Shown here in pieces: positions 54,862-64,000 of a stretch of 64,000 nt of DNA. The notes under the pieces are model-generated. The model made no database searches. It was given only the letters and a program-made list of their open reading frames with translations, and was not told the DNA's origin. Position 1 is the first letter of the stretch, and each line of letters begins with the position of its first letter. Source of the stretch: Arachis hypogaea (Eukaryota; Streptophyta; Magnoliopsida; Fabales; Fabaceae); assembly GCF_003086295.3 (NCBI RefSeq), contig NC_092053.1, forward strand, positions 82,025,671 to 82,089,670. Direction: 5' to 3'. Both the position numbers and the translations under genes were made by a program.

Positions 54862-56262
54862 TGATGAGCGGATAATTTATACGCTTTTTGGCATTATTTT
54901 TACATAGTTTTTAGTAAGATTTAGTTAGTTTTTAGTATATTTTTATTATTTTTAATTAAAAATTACATTTCTAGACTTTACTATGAATTTGTGTGTTTTT
55001 CTGTGATTTCAGGTATTTTCTGACCTCCCTACACTCAAAGTAGTTTTTCTGGAGCTACAGAACTCCAAATGGTGCGCTCTCAATTGCGTTGAAAGTAGAC
55101 ATCCAGGGCTTTCCATCAATATATAATAGTCCATACTTTGCCCGAGTTTAGACGACGCAAACTGGCGTTCAAATCCAAGAGAAGCCTCTACACGTGTAAA
55201 GCTCAATGCTCAGCCCAAGCACACACCAAGTGGGCCCCAGAAGTGGATCTCTGCATCATTTACTCATTTTTGTAAACCCTAGTAACTAGTTTAGTATAAA
55301 TAGGACTTTTTACTATTGTATTTACATCTTTAGAACATCTTTAGTTTCATCTTTAGATCACGTTTAGGGGCTGGCCATTCGGCCATGCCTGGACCTCATC
55401 ACTTATGTACTTTCAACGGTAGAGTTTCTACACTCCATAGATTAAGGTGTGGAGCTCTGCTGTTCCTCATGAATTAATACAAAGTACTACTGTTTTTCTA
55501 TTCAATTCAAGCTTATTCCTTCTCTAAGATATCCATTCGCACCCAAGAACATGATTAATATGATGATTATATGACACTCATCATCATTCTCACCCATGAA
55601 TGCGTGCCTGACAAACACTTCCGTTCTACATGCAAACAAGCTAGAATGAGTATCTCTTAGATATCTAATACAGAGGACCGAGTCCGAGATATTAGAATCT
55701 TCGTGGTATAAGTTAGAACCCAAGGACGGCCATTCTTGAGATCCGGAAAGTCTAAACCTTGTCTGTGGTATCCGAGTAGGATCTGGGAATGGATGGTTGT
55801 GACGAGCTTCAAACTCGCAAGTGCTGGGCGTAGTGACAGACGCAAAAGGATAGTAAATCCTATTCCAGTATGATCGAGAACCGACAGATGATTAGCCATG
55901 CAGTGACAGGGCATTGGATCATTTTTACAGAGAGGATGGGATGTAGCCATTGACAACGGTGATGCCCTACATAAAGCTTGCCATGGAAAGGAGTAGGAAT
56001 GATTGGATGAAGACAGCAGGAAAGTAGAGGTTCAGGAGGAACGAAAGCATCTCTATACGCTTATTTTACGTTTTATTTATCTTTTTTATTATCAATTCAC
56101 CATAACCATTTGAATCCGCCTGACTGAGATTTACAAGGTGACCATAGCTTGCTTCAGGCGACAATCTCCGTGGGATCGACCCTTACTCACGTAAGGTTTA
56201 TTACTTGGATGACCCAGTGCACTTGCTGGTTAGTTGTGCAAAGTTGTGATAAATAATTGAGA
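54862..56262 (+). repeat. E5 3' LTR, truncated and internally deleted
   Basis: Two internal deletions against the 5' LTR, both between short direct repeats: TTCTG (junction near 55020) and AAACTGGCGTTCAA (near 55165). The final ~60 bases including the LTR end are absent; at 56262 it joins the E4 tail. Confidence 0.9.
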
Positions 56263-56830
56263 ATCAGTTGATAGGAGGGCCCACAGGAATAAAATCCTGG
56301 CCTAAGCGGCTAAACCAAGCTGTCCCTAACCATGTGCTTGTGGCGTGAAGGTGTCAAGTGAAAAGCTTGAGACTGAGCTGTTAAAGTCGTGATCCAAAGC
56401 AAAAAGAATGTGCTTAAGAACCCTGGACACCTCTAATTGGGGACTCTAGCAAAGCTGAGTCACAATCTGAAAAGGTTCACCTAGTTATGTGTCTGTGGCA
56501 TTTATGTATCTGGTGGTAATACTGGAAAACAAAGTGCTTAGGGCCACGGCCAAAACTCATAAAGTAGCTGTGTTCAAGAATCAACATACTGAACTAGGAG
56601 AATCAATAACACTATCTAAATTTTGAGTTCCTATAGATGCCAATCATTCTGAACTTCAAAGGATAAAGTGAGATGCCAAAACTGTTCAAAGGCAAAAAAG
56701 CTACTAGTCCCGCTCATCTAATTGGAGCTAAGTTTCATTGATATTTTGGAATTTATAGTATATTCTCTTCTTTTTATCCTACTTTATTTTCAATTGCTTG
56801 GGGACAAGCAACAATTTAAGTTTGGTGTTG
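56263..56830 (+). other. E4 3' non-coding region, second part, and PPT side
   Basis: Homologous to E5 54294-54861, starting ATCAGTTGATAGGAGG. Ends in AAGTTTGGTGTTG (56818-56830) at the E4 3' LTR. Confidence 0.9.
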
Positions 56831-58417
56831 TGATGAGCGGATAATTTATACGCTTTTTGGCATTATTTTTGGTAGTTTTTAGTATAATTTTGTTAGTTTT
56901 TACTAAGTTTTTATTAGTTTTTATGCAAAATTACATTTCTGGACTTTACTATGAGTTTGTATATTTTTCTGTGATTTCAGCTATTTTCTGGCTGAAATTG
57001 AGGGACCTGAGCAAAAATCTTATTCAGAGGTTGAAGGACTACAGATGCTGTTGGATTCTGACCTCCTGCACTCGAAGTAAATTTTCTGGAGCTACAGAAT
57101 CCCAATTGGCGCGCTCTCAATTGCGTTGGAAATTAGACATCCAGGGCTTTCCAGCAATATATAATAGTCCATACTTTGCCCAAGTTTTAAGGACGCAAAC
57201 TGGCGTTCAAACATCAACTTCCTACCATATTCTGAAGTTAAACGCCAGAAACAGGTTACAAACCAGAGTTAAACTCCACAAACAGGCTGTAACCTGGCGT
57301 TTAACTCCAAGAGAAGTCTCTACATGTGTAAAGCTCAATGCTCAGCCCAAGCACACACCAAGTGGGCCCCAAAAGTGGATTTTTGCATCATTTACCCATT
57401 TTTGTAAACCCTAGTTACTAGTTTAATATAAAAACTACTTTTAGTGATTTATTTCTGTAAACCCTTTTAGTGATTTATTTCATTTACCCATTCGGCCATG
57501 CCTGGACCTTCATCACTTATGTATTTTCAACGGTGGAGTTTCTACACCCCATAGATTAAGGTGTGGAGCTCTGATGTTCTTCATGAATTAATGCAAAGTA
57601 CTATTGTGTTTCTATTCAACTCAAGGTTATTCTTATTCTATGATATTCATTCGCACTTCAACCTGTTGAATGTGATGATCCGTGACACTCATCATCATTC
57701 TTACTTATGAACGCGTGCCTGACAACCACTTCCGTTCTATCTGCAATAGCTTGAGTGTGTATCTCTTAGCCTCCTGGTTTACGATCAGAGTCTTCGTGGT
57801 ATAGGCTAGAATTATTGGCGGCCATTCCTGAGATCCAGAAAGTCTAAACCTTGTCTGTGGTATTCCGAGTAGGACTGGAAAGGGATGACTGTGACGAGCT
57901 TCAAACTCGCGTGTGTTGGGCGTAGTGACAGATGCAAAAGGATTAATGGATCCTATTCCAACATGATCAAAAATCGACAGATGATTAGCCATGCGGTGAC
58001 AGCGCATTTGGACCATTTTCACTAAGAGGACGGACGGTAGCCATTGACAACGGTGATTCCCCAACATAAAGCTTGCCATGGAAAGGAGTATGAATGATTG
58101 AATGAAAAGAGTAGGAAAGTAGAGATTCAGAGGGAGCAAAGCATCTCCATACGCTTATCTGAAATTCTCACTAACGAATTACATAAGTATTTCTATCTTT
58201 TTTTATATTTTATTTATATTTTAATTATCAAAACCTCATAACCATTTTAATCTGCCTGACTAAGATTTACAAGATGATCATAGCTTGCTTCAAGCCGACA
58301 ATCTCCGTGGGATCGACCCTTACTCACGTAAGGTTTATTACTTGAAAAAGAAGTGAGATTACGATCGTGCGTACCAAGTTGTTGGCGCCATTTTAGAGAT
58401 CCCAATTTCGTGCACCA
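56831..58417 (+). repeat. E4 3' LTR
   Basis: 1587 bases, TGATGAGCGG...TCGTGCACCA, followed by the GTGCA duplication. TATA-like box TATAAAAA at 57427-57434. Some 50-90 base gaps against the 5' LTR (for example near 57485 and 58343). Confidence 0.93.
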
Positions 58418-58422
58418 GTGCA

Positions 58423-59212
58423 GAAGAAGAGGAGGAATAATTTGATATAGCCATGGAGGATGATACGGAAAACCATCGTGAAGGAGAGGTGAATAATCAT
58501 GCCAGAAGAGGTGGAGCTAATAATTTTGAATTGAAGCCTCAGCTCATAACGCTTGTCCAGAACAATTTCTATTTTGGAGAAAGTGCCCAAGAGGATCCTA
58601 ATGAGCATCTCACTAAATTCCAAAGGATATGTGACACGGTTAAATCTAATGGTATTCATCCTGACACCTATAGATTGCTACTGTTTCCATTCTCTTAGAG
58701 GGACAAAGCATCAAAATGGTTGGAATCATTCCCCAAGAAAAGCTTGACAACCTCGGCATATGTAATGAACAGATTCTTAACAAGGTTCTACCCTCCACAA
58801 AGAGTAAACAAGCTAAGAACTGAAGTGCAGACATTCAGACAGAAGCCTGGGAGAGATTCAAAGACTTGACAAAGAAATGCCCCCTTGATATATTTAATGA
58901 GTGGGTGCAAATCTGCATCTTTTATGAAGGGCTGAATTGTGAATCAAGGAAGGCTGTAGACCACTCATCTGGAGGTTCCCTAAACAAGAAGAAGACCATT
59001 GAAGAGGCCATTGATGTTAAAGAGACAGTGGCTGACAATGAGTAATTTTATGCCTCAAATAGGAGCAACAACAGGGGAGTCTTAGAATTAACCATATGGA
59101 TGCAATCCTGTCCCAGAACAAGACGATCACCAAGCAATTGGCTGAATTAACCAAGTAAATAGAGAAGACTCAGGCTGCAGCTATCCACTCTCAACCATCA
59201 CCCCAAGAAGAA
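58423..59212 (+). pseudogene. gag: Gag of E0, main part
   Basis: Resumes after E4 with GAAGAAGAGGAGGAA (Glu run), then a stop, then MEDDTENHREGE. Core segments: NNFELKPQLITLVQNN, DPNEHLTKFQRICDT, GIHPDTYRLLLFPFS (stop), FYPPQRVNKLRTEVQTFRQK. About 30 codons are missing before NNFELKP compared with E2, and a smaller deletion hits the ESLYEAW region. Further stops and frameshifts follow. Confidence 0.85.
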
Positions 59213-61069
59213 TTGGAGACAGAAGAAGGAGTTAACTGGGGGGAAGCTAATTACCTTGGAAATTCATCTAGGCAAGCTAATGATCCATACTCTAAAACCT
59301 ATAACTCTGGTTGGAGGAACCACCCAAACTTTGGGTGGGAGAACCAACAAAGCCAAGGCCAAGACCACAGATCCCATAATCCAAACCAGTATAACAACTC
59401 CACTTACCAAAATTCCAGCCAACACCCATACCAGACCACACAAAACACTTATTCACAGCCACCATATCAAAACCATAAAAACCACTCTCAACACCCCAAC
59501 TTCAACAAACCATCACCACATGATGATGACAGAATGGCCAAAATGGAAGCTATGCTTGCAAACCTTTGCATGGAGTGTGAAGACATGAAAAAATTCAAGG
59601 AAGAAGTGAGAGGTAGTATGAAAAGCCGAGGGGAGGTCCTTAAGAATCTCGAATCTCAGGTAAGACATCTTTCACAACAAATTCTAAAGTCTACTGATAG
59701 TTTTCCAAGTGACACAGAGAAAAACCCAAGAGGAGAAACCAAGAAAGTAAGGTGGGAAGAATGCAAGTCAATCAATCTAAGCAGTGAAGAAGTTCTGAAG
59801 GAAGAATGCTCCAGACACTCAGAGCATGATGAAGGAGAGTCAAGGAAGAATGTAAGGGAGATAGAAGAAATGGCTAGCCCTGAACAGAGGAAGGAACAAA
59901 AAGAGAAAGAATCCCTTGAACCTTATGTGCCAAAGGCACCATTTCCTCAGAGACTCAAGGGAGATGAAAAAGAAAAGTCATATTCAAGATTCCTAGATGT
60001 GTTTGCATCTCTCAGTGTCAATATCCCCTTTATCAAAACTCTCCAACAGATGCCCACCTACATCAAATGTATGAAAGAGCTGCTGAACAAGAAAGGAACC
60101 TTAAAAGGGGGACAAACAGTGACAATGAACAAGGAATGTAGTGCCCTCATCAAGAAGGATGTACTCCTGAAGAAAAAAGATCCAGGGAGCTTTCATATTC
60201 TCTGTGCCATAGGAGAGACAAAAATTGACAGAGAATTTTGTGATCTAGGGGCTAGCATAAATGTGATTCCTATATCTCTTTTGAAGAAGTTGCAAATCAA
60301 TGAGCTGAGATCTATGGATGTAATCATCCAATTGGCAGATAAAACTCAGAAGTAGGCCGAAGGGGTAGTCAAAAATATATTGGTGAAAGTAGAAAACTAC
60401 TTCCTCTCCACTGACTTTGTTGTTCTGGACATAGAGGAAAGTTACCTCCATCCCATTATTTTGGGGAGACCATTTCTAGCTACTGGTCGAGCATTCATTG
60501 ATGTAGAACAAGGAGAGTTGATACTGAGAATACATGATGAGCAGCTCACTTTCTAGGCCTCCAAGCCCGTGCATGAATCTGAGCAAGAGAGCAAGAAATT
60601 AAAGGAAGAATACAGTGAGAGCTCTCTGAAGGAGAACAACAATGAACCACCAGGCAAGCATCTGGAGCTTTCCTTGATAGATAAACAAGAAGCTCAAGAG
60701 ATGAAGCAACCGATGGAGTTCAAGGAAGAGCCGAAACCACAAGAATCAGGAAGAGTAGCTAACAAGGATCTCCCTAACACAAGAATCAAGGGAGCACTAA
60801 TGGAAGAAGAGAAACGAGTTGTGAACAAAATGCCAAGGGAATGGAGAAACAAGAAGGTTTCTACAGAAGGATTCTCCCCTGGAGACAATGTGATATCAAT
60901 CCACCATCCACAAATTCTACCACATCTTCCAACCATTCCATCTCAGTTATCCGAAGTGTTTATAATCAGAAAGGTCCTTTCCCTGGAGCATTTGGAAATC
61001 ATCAAGGAATCAAATGGGGACAGTTTCACAGTGAGAGGAGAGGATCACAGGCACTACAATCTGCCCTGA
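59213..61069 (+). pseudogene. Gag tail, protease and integrase-C-terminal-like tail of E0
   Basis: One frame with stops at 60353 and 60554. Gag tail: NYLGNSSRQ, N/H/Q-rich, DDRMAKMEAML, NLESQVRHLSQQ. Pre-protease: FPQRLKGDEKEKSYSRFLDVF. Retropepsin: FCDLGASINVIPIS with the catalytic Asp intact and IILGRPFLATGRAFIDVE. Then a charged linker. The last 75 codons (60842-61066, WRNKKVSTEGFSPGDNVIS to GEDHRHY) align with the E2 tail and, more loosely, with the end of the E1 integrase. No RT, RNase H or integrase core lies between. Confidence 0.8.
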
Positions 61070-61080
61070 CAGTAAGCTGA

Positions 61081-61130
61081 CCGTCAAGCTAGTGACGATA
61101 AAAGAGTGCTTGTTGGGAGGCAACCCAACC
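61081..61130 (+). other. Conserved post-ORF block of E0
   Basis: CCGTCAAGCTAGTGACGATA, AAAGAGTGCTTG, TTGGGAGGCAACCCAACC, 12 bases after the stop codon. Confidence 0.9.
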
Positions 61131-62700
61131 AAAGCTAATTCTCTTTTCATAGCTTGTCAATAAAAGAGTAAAGATATTTCTCTGCATTGCTAGGAGCTAA
61201 GTTTGGTGTTGCACACCAAAGAAATTCAAGGGTGAGTGTGTAAATCTAAGTTTGGTGTTCCACCATGGTTTTTATTAAAGAACACATTACACCCTCAGCA
61301 TAGCTAGTTATCAGCTCCAAACAATCAGAGAAAATTACTCAAAAATTGTTGTTTCCTAGTTTCTAGTCTGTTATCTAGTTCATAGTGGTTTTATGGTTCA
61401 TAGTTTACTTTATTAATAAAAAGTACTTGATGCTTCATGCATGTATTTACTCGGCTTCATGTAGAAGTAGGCAAGGAACTAAGTTTGGTATTCCACACTA
61501 ACTTAAGTTCAGAAAATCACAAGCATACATGCATGCTAACCATCTCTCAAGTGCTTGGGGAACAAGCAGCTTTCAGTAGCTTTTGCAGGGATTCAATCAA
61601 CCCTTGGAAGAACTATGCAATATCATCAAAGAACACTAAAGCCATAGATGATGATAGCAGAGAGAAGCAACTAGAAGGCACCACCAAGAGGTTGTATTGT
61701 TACTTAATTCCATCCGCTTTGAAATGCTCTGAATTGGAAGTTTGAATGTGCCCATGTTAATGGTCAACTTGTAGTTGTTTTGCAGTTATGTTAATATTGT
61801 AATAAGTATGCTAGCCTAAGTGTGTGTGCTTCTACTTTCACTTGTTAAATGCTTGTCTTGTCCCCCAAGTCTTTTCAATTAAATAAAAGAAATGTTTGAA
61901 CAAGAAGTGGAACAGTTCCTTTTTAGCAAGAAGTGAAATAACAGTAAGTAGTGGTATATATGTTTGATTGTGTAGTAGCTCACTTATAATGAATAAAAGG
62001 ATAGATTGTTCCCCTTTAGTGTAGATTATCTTGTTGTCTATGAATCTTAGCAAATAAGAACCCTTAGATGAAAGAAAAACAAATAAAAAGAAAGAGAAGA
62101 AAAGCCAAAAGTGGCAACAAAAACAGAAGAAACAAAGAATAAGGCTAGACACCAATAGCTTGGACCTTAGGATATATGCATGTGGTGTCTCTGTACTAGG
62201 ATCTGCTTGGATGACTATGTTCTGTGGAGTACTTTAACACATGGTAACTTGGGTTAACTAACCCGAGATTATCAACCGAAAGTCCATTATCAAGAGCAAC
62301 CTAGTTACAAGGCATTTAGTGATCCAAAGAGGTGCTATGCATCAATGTCTTAAGAAGAATTGTGAGCCAAGTGTCTGTAGTGAATATGTGTTGAGTACAA
62401 ATGAGCTAAAGAAGCTACTGCTACACATGACACTAAGCTACAAGTAAGAAACAAGTTTACAGAAAAAAAATAAAGCAAAGTAATTACTAAGGATGAGTGA
62501 ATAATAAGAGGTCATAGCAGTGTGTTAATGGATGCTTAAAGGAGACAGTCTATGCCTAAAGATCAATAAGAAGTTAGCTACTGCATTGTCTGCATAAAAC
62601 CTCATGAGCTACTAATAATGCCTTGCTGATATGAACATCACCTTCTGTTTCATTCTTTCTTCTCAATAATTCAGTACTTGCTTAGGGACAAGCAAGATTT
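61131..62700 (+). other. E0 3' non-coding region
   Basis: No convincing ORF. AAGTTTGGTGTTG-like copies at about 61199, 61249 and 61480. Ends with TTGCTTAGGGACAAGCAA beside the PPT-side motif. Confidence 0.8.
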
Positions 62701-62713
62701 AACTTTGGTGTTG
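62701..62713 (+). other. PPT-side motif of E0
   Basis: AACTTTGGTGTTG directly abuts the 3' LTR, a one-base variant of AAGTTTGGTGTTG. Confidence 0.6.
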
Positions 62714-63535
62714 TGATGCCAGGGCATCTTAGGCTAGTTTTACTAGCCATTTTCTTTGTTTTTAATAGGTTTTATGCACTTTCTTGAGCTATAAGTAAGC
62801 AATTTGGGTAGAAATTCATGCATACCTAGATTCATCCAACTATGATTAATTTGATGCAATTTCATGAGAATTATGTTATAATTATTTGTGTGCTAAGAAT
62901 GATCAGAATTCTTATGACTTTAGCAAGGCTTTGATGCATGTATTGATTGATGATAGGTGAAAGAAAGCATAAAAGAAGGTTGAAGAAGGAGCTTGGAAAA
63001 GAAAAAGAGGAAGCAACGTTGGTGGCCAAGTTGGACCACCAACATTGCCTCCAACGTTGGAAGAGAAATAGAGCAAACCTCTATATGAGTCACTGATGCC
63101 CACGTTGGAGGGAGCGTTGGACATCCAACGTTAGCCCCAACGTGGTGATAAAAAGTTCAATCATGGAGCTAAATGAATTTTGAGTGACGCGTATGTGTCT
63201 TCGACGAGTACGCGTAAAAGAGCAAAATTTATGTATCCACGCGCAAGCGTGAGTGAGGTGCACGCGTGGAATGGCAAAATTGACCATCCACGCGTACGCG
63301 TGGGTCACGTGTACATGTCATTACACGAGCGTTGGAGTCCAACGTTGCCTCAAACGCTAGCCTCCAACGACCGTGATAAAGAGCCCAGGATTTGGATTTG
63401 AAAAACGTGAAACAACGCGAACACGTCAGTGACGCGTATGCGTCGATAGAAAAAAAGGCAACTCACGCGTAAGCGTGGTGTACGCGCACGCGTGAGAAAG
63501 CAAAATTATAGCCATCACATACACGCATTGGGCAC
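62714..63535 (+). repeat. E0 3' LTR, first part
   Basis: TGATGCCAGGGC start, closely matching 3521-4270. Interrupted at 63535 by E6. Confidence 0.93.
63000..63535. repeat. E0 3' LTR palindrome array
   Basis: CAACGTTGG and CACGCGTACGCGTG types as in the 5' LTR. More units keep the exact ACGCGT core here than in the 5' copy. Confidence 0.85.
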
Positions 63536-64000
63536 TGATAAATCCCGATTTTGTGGTTTATCTTGTGCTTATTTTAGGGGATTTTATCAACATTTCTCGC
63601 ACTTATTCACAAGAAATGCATGGTTTCATGTTCACTTCCCAATATTGCTCCATGATGGAAAACATGCTTATTTTGCCTTAAAATTGCCATATTTTAATCC
63701 TCTTCTATTGTCATTCGATGCCGTGATGTATTTGTTGAGTAATTTCAGGAATTATAGGATAGGAATGACTTAGAAGAGCGGGAGAAAGCATGTACAAAAA
63801 GGGAGGAACATGAGGAATTGAGATCTTGGGAAAAGCAGCATCAGCGCGCTCACGCACTCCATGCGCACACGTGGGTGGGATTGGCTGGAAGCAGCGCGCA
63901 AGGATGGACGCCTCCGCGCGGATCAGGAAATTTCTATCGACGCGCACGGCGCGCACGCGTGGATCGCAAAAGCAATCGGCGTGCACGCACGCATGGCGCG
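63536..64000 (+). mobile_element. E6: start of another LTR, cut by the window edge
   Basis: Starts TGATAAATCCCG after GGCAC of the E0 LTR, at a point where the E0 5' LTR continues GGGCACGCGTACGCG. A different LTR family with its own CG-rich palindromes (GCGCGC, CCGCGCGG, GCACGCGTG) from about 63840. Target duplication (GGCAC expected) and remainder lie outside the window. Confidence 0.8.

Larger units (their letters stand above)
46902..56262 (+). mobile_element. E5: non-autonomous gag-pro LTR element, 3' end truncated
   Basis: 5' LTR 46902-48570, PBS 48577-48594, leader, gag, protease, palindrome repeats, second ORF, 3' tail and 3' LTR 54862-56262. The LTRs share a subtype (TTTTACATAG, AATTAAAAAT near the start) different from E4. 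The left flank is ATAAT (46897-46901). The right duplication was lost with the end of the 3' LTR, because 56263 is already E4 tail. Same gene set as E4. Confidence 0.9.
36051..58417 (+). mobile_element. E4: non-autonomous gag-pro LTR element (TGATGAGCGG family)
   Basis: 5' LTR 36051-37721, PBS, gag, protease, 31-bp palindrome array, second ORF, 3' tail 56263-56830 and 3' LTR 56831-58417, with GTGCA at both ends. The internal region is interrupted by C and E5, with loss of about 90 bases. The two LTRs are of one subtype (TTTTTACTAAG and ATGCAAAATT near the start), distinct from E5. No RT or integrase. This resembles the partially deleted partners of autonomous FIDEL-like elements known in Arachis; the name is from memory only. 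Confidence 0.92.
3521..64000 (+). mobile_element. E0: outermost gag-pro LTR element, split by nested insertions
   Basis: The plus-strand parts are 5' LTR 3521-5192 plus 35278-35670, PBS 35677-35694, gag start 35946-36050, gag-protease remainder 58423-61069, 3' non-coding region, and 3' LTR from 62714. Everything in between is younger and nested: E1 lies in the 5' LTR and E4 in gag. The 3' LTR is itself interrupted at 63536 and continues beyond the window. It has no reverse transcriptase or core integrase, so it is non-autonomous. As the host of all other insertions it is the oldest element apart from X. Confidence 0.88.

Noticed and set aside
56857..57414. 185-codon ORF in the E4 3' LTR
   Set aside because: Runs through the LTR palindromes and U3; corresponding frames are broken in the other three LTRs of the family.
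61437..61745. 102-codon ORF in the E0 3' region
   Set aside because: No recognisable domain, includes a PPT-side-like AAGTTTGGTATT, and lies in sequence with scattered stops in relatives.

Overview
The window is plant repeat DNA. It consists almost entirely of long terminal repeat (LTR) retrotransposons of the Ty3/gypsy Athila type, nested inside one another. No host gene is visible. The primer binding sites (PBS) match the 3' end of plant tRNA-Asp. The LTR ends (TGATG...CATCA), the GCGTTTAACGCC repeats and the TGATGAGCGG LTR start are features I associate from memory with Arachis (peanut and wild relatives). I therefore read this as gene-poor, probably pericentromeric, legume DNA. Genus confidence is moderate to high; species cannot be told.

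Layout, using my own labels. Element A (minus) runs off the left edge (1-2861). It sits in X (2862-3520), an LTR fragment in inverted orientation of the same family as E0. E0 (plus) starts at 3521 and is the outer host for nearly everything else: its 5' LTR is split at 5192/35278, its gag is split at 36050/58423, and its 3' LTR starts at 62714. E1 (minus, 5193-35272, target duplication GAGAT) lies in the E0 5' LTR. E2 (minus, 5573-23149, GATTC) lies in the E1 3' LTR. E3 (minus, 7019-14143, CAATG) lies in the E2 3' LTR. E4 (plus, 36051-58417, GTGCA) lies in the E0 gag gene. Inside E4 are C (43607-46901, part of a different LTR, probably chromovirus-like) and E5 (plus, 46902-56262), whose right end was removed by a deletion. 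A plus-strand LTR fragment F (24454-25642) sits in the E1 3' LTR. E6 begins at 63536 in the E0 3' LTR and runs off the right edge.

Only E1 carries protease, reverse transcriptase, RNase H and integrase, and it is broken by stops and frameshifts. All the others are reduced. E0 and E2 keep Gag and protease fused to what looks like the integrase C-terminal domain. E4 and E5 keep Gag and protease plus a small coiled-coil second ORF. E3 and A keep only a protein resembling the tail of Gag. Despite this they share the tRNA-Asp PBS, a U5 module, the 3' polypurine-tract (PPT) side motif AAGTTTGGTGTTG and a conserved block after the last pol/pro codon (around TTGGGAGGCAACCCAA). This is what a set of non-autonomous families mobilised by one autonomous lineage would look like.

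The most unusual feature is in the LTRs. Just upstream of the TATA box, most families carry an array of short palindromes, and the palindrome sequence differs from family to family. E4 and E5 carry a further 31-bp palindrome array inside the transcript, between protease and the second ORF. All coding regions are decayed, and most of the stops I could compare are C-to-T or G-to-A changes, as expected for methylated, silenced elements.
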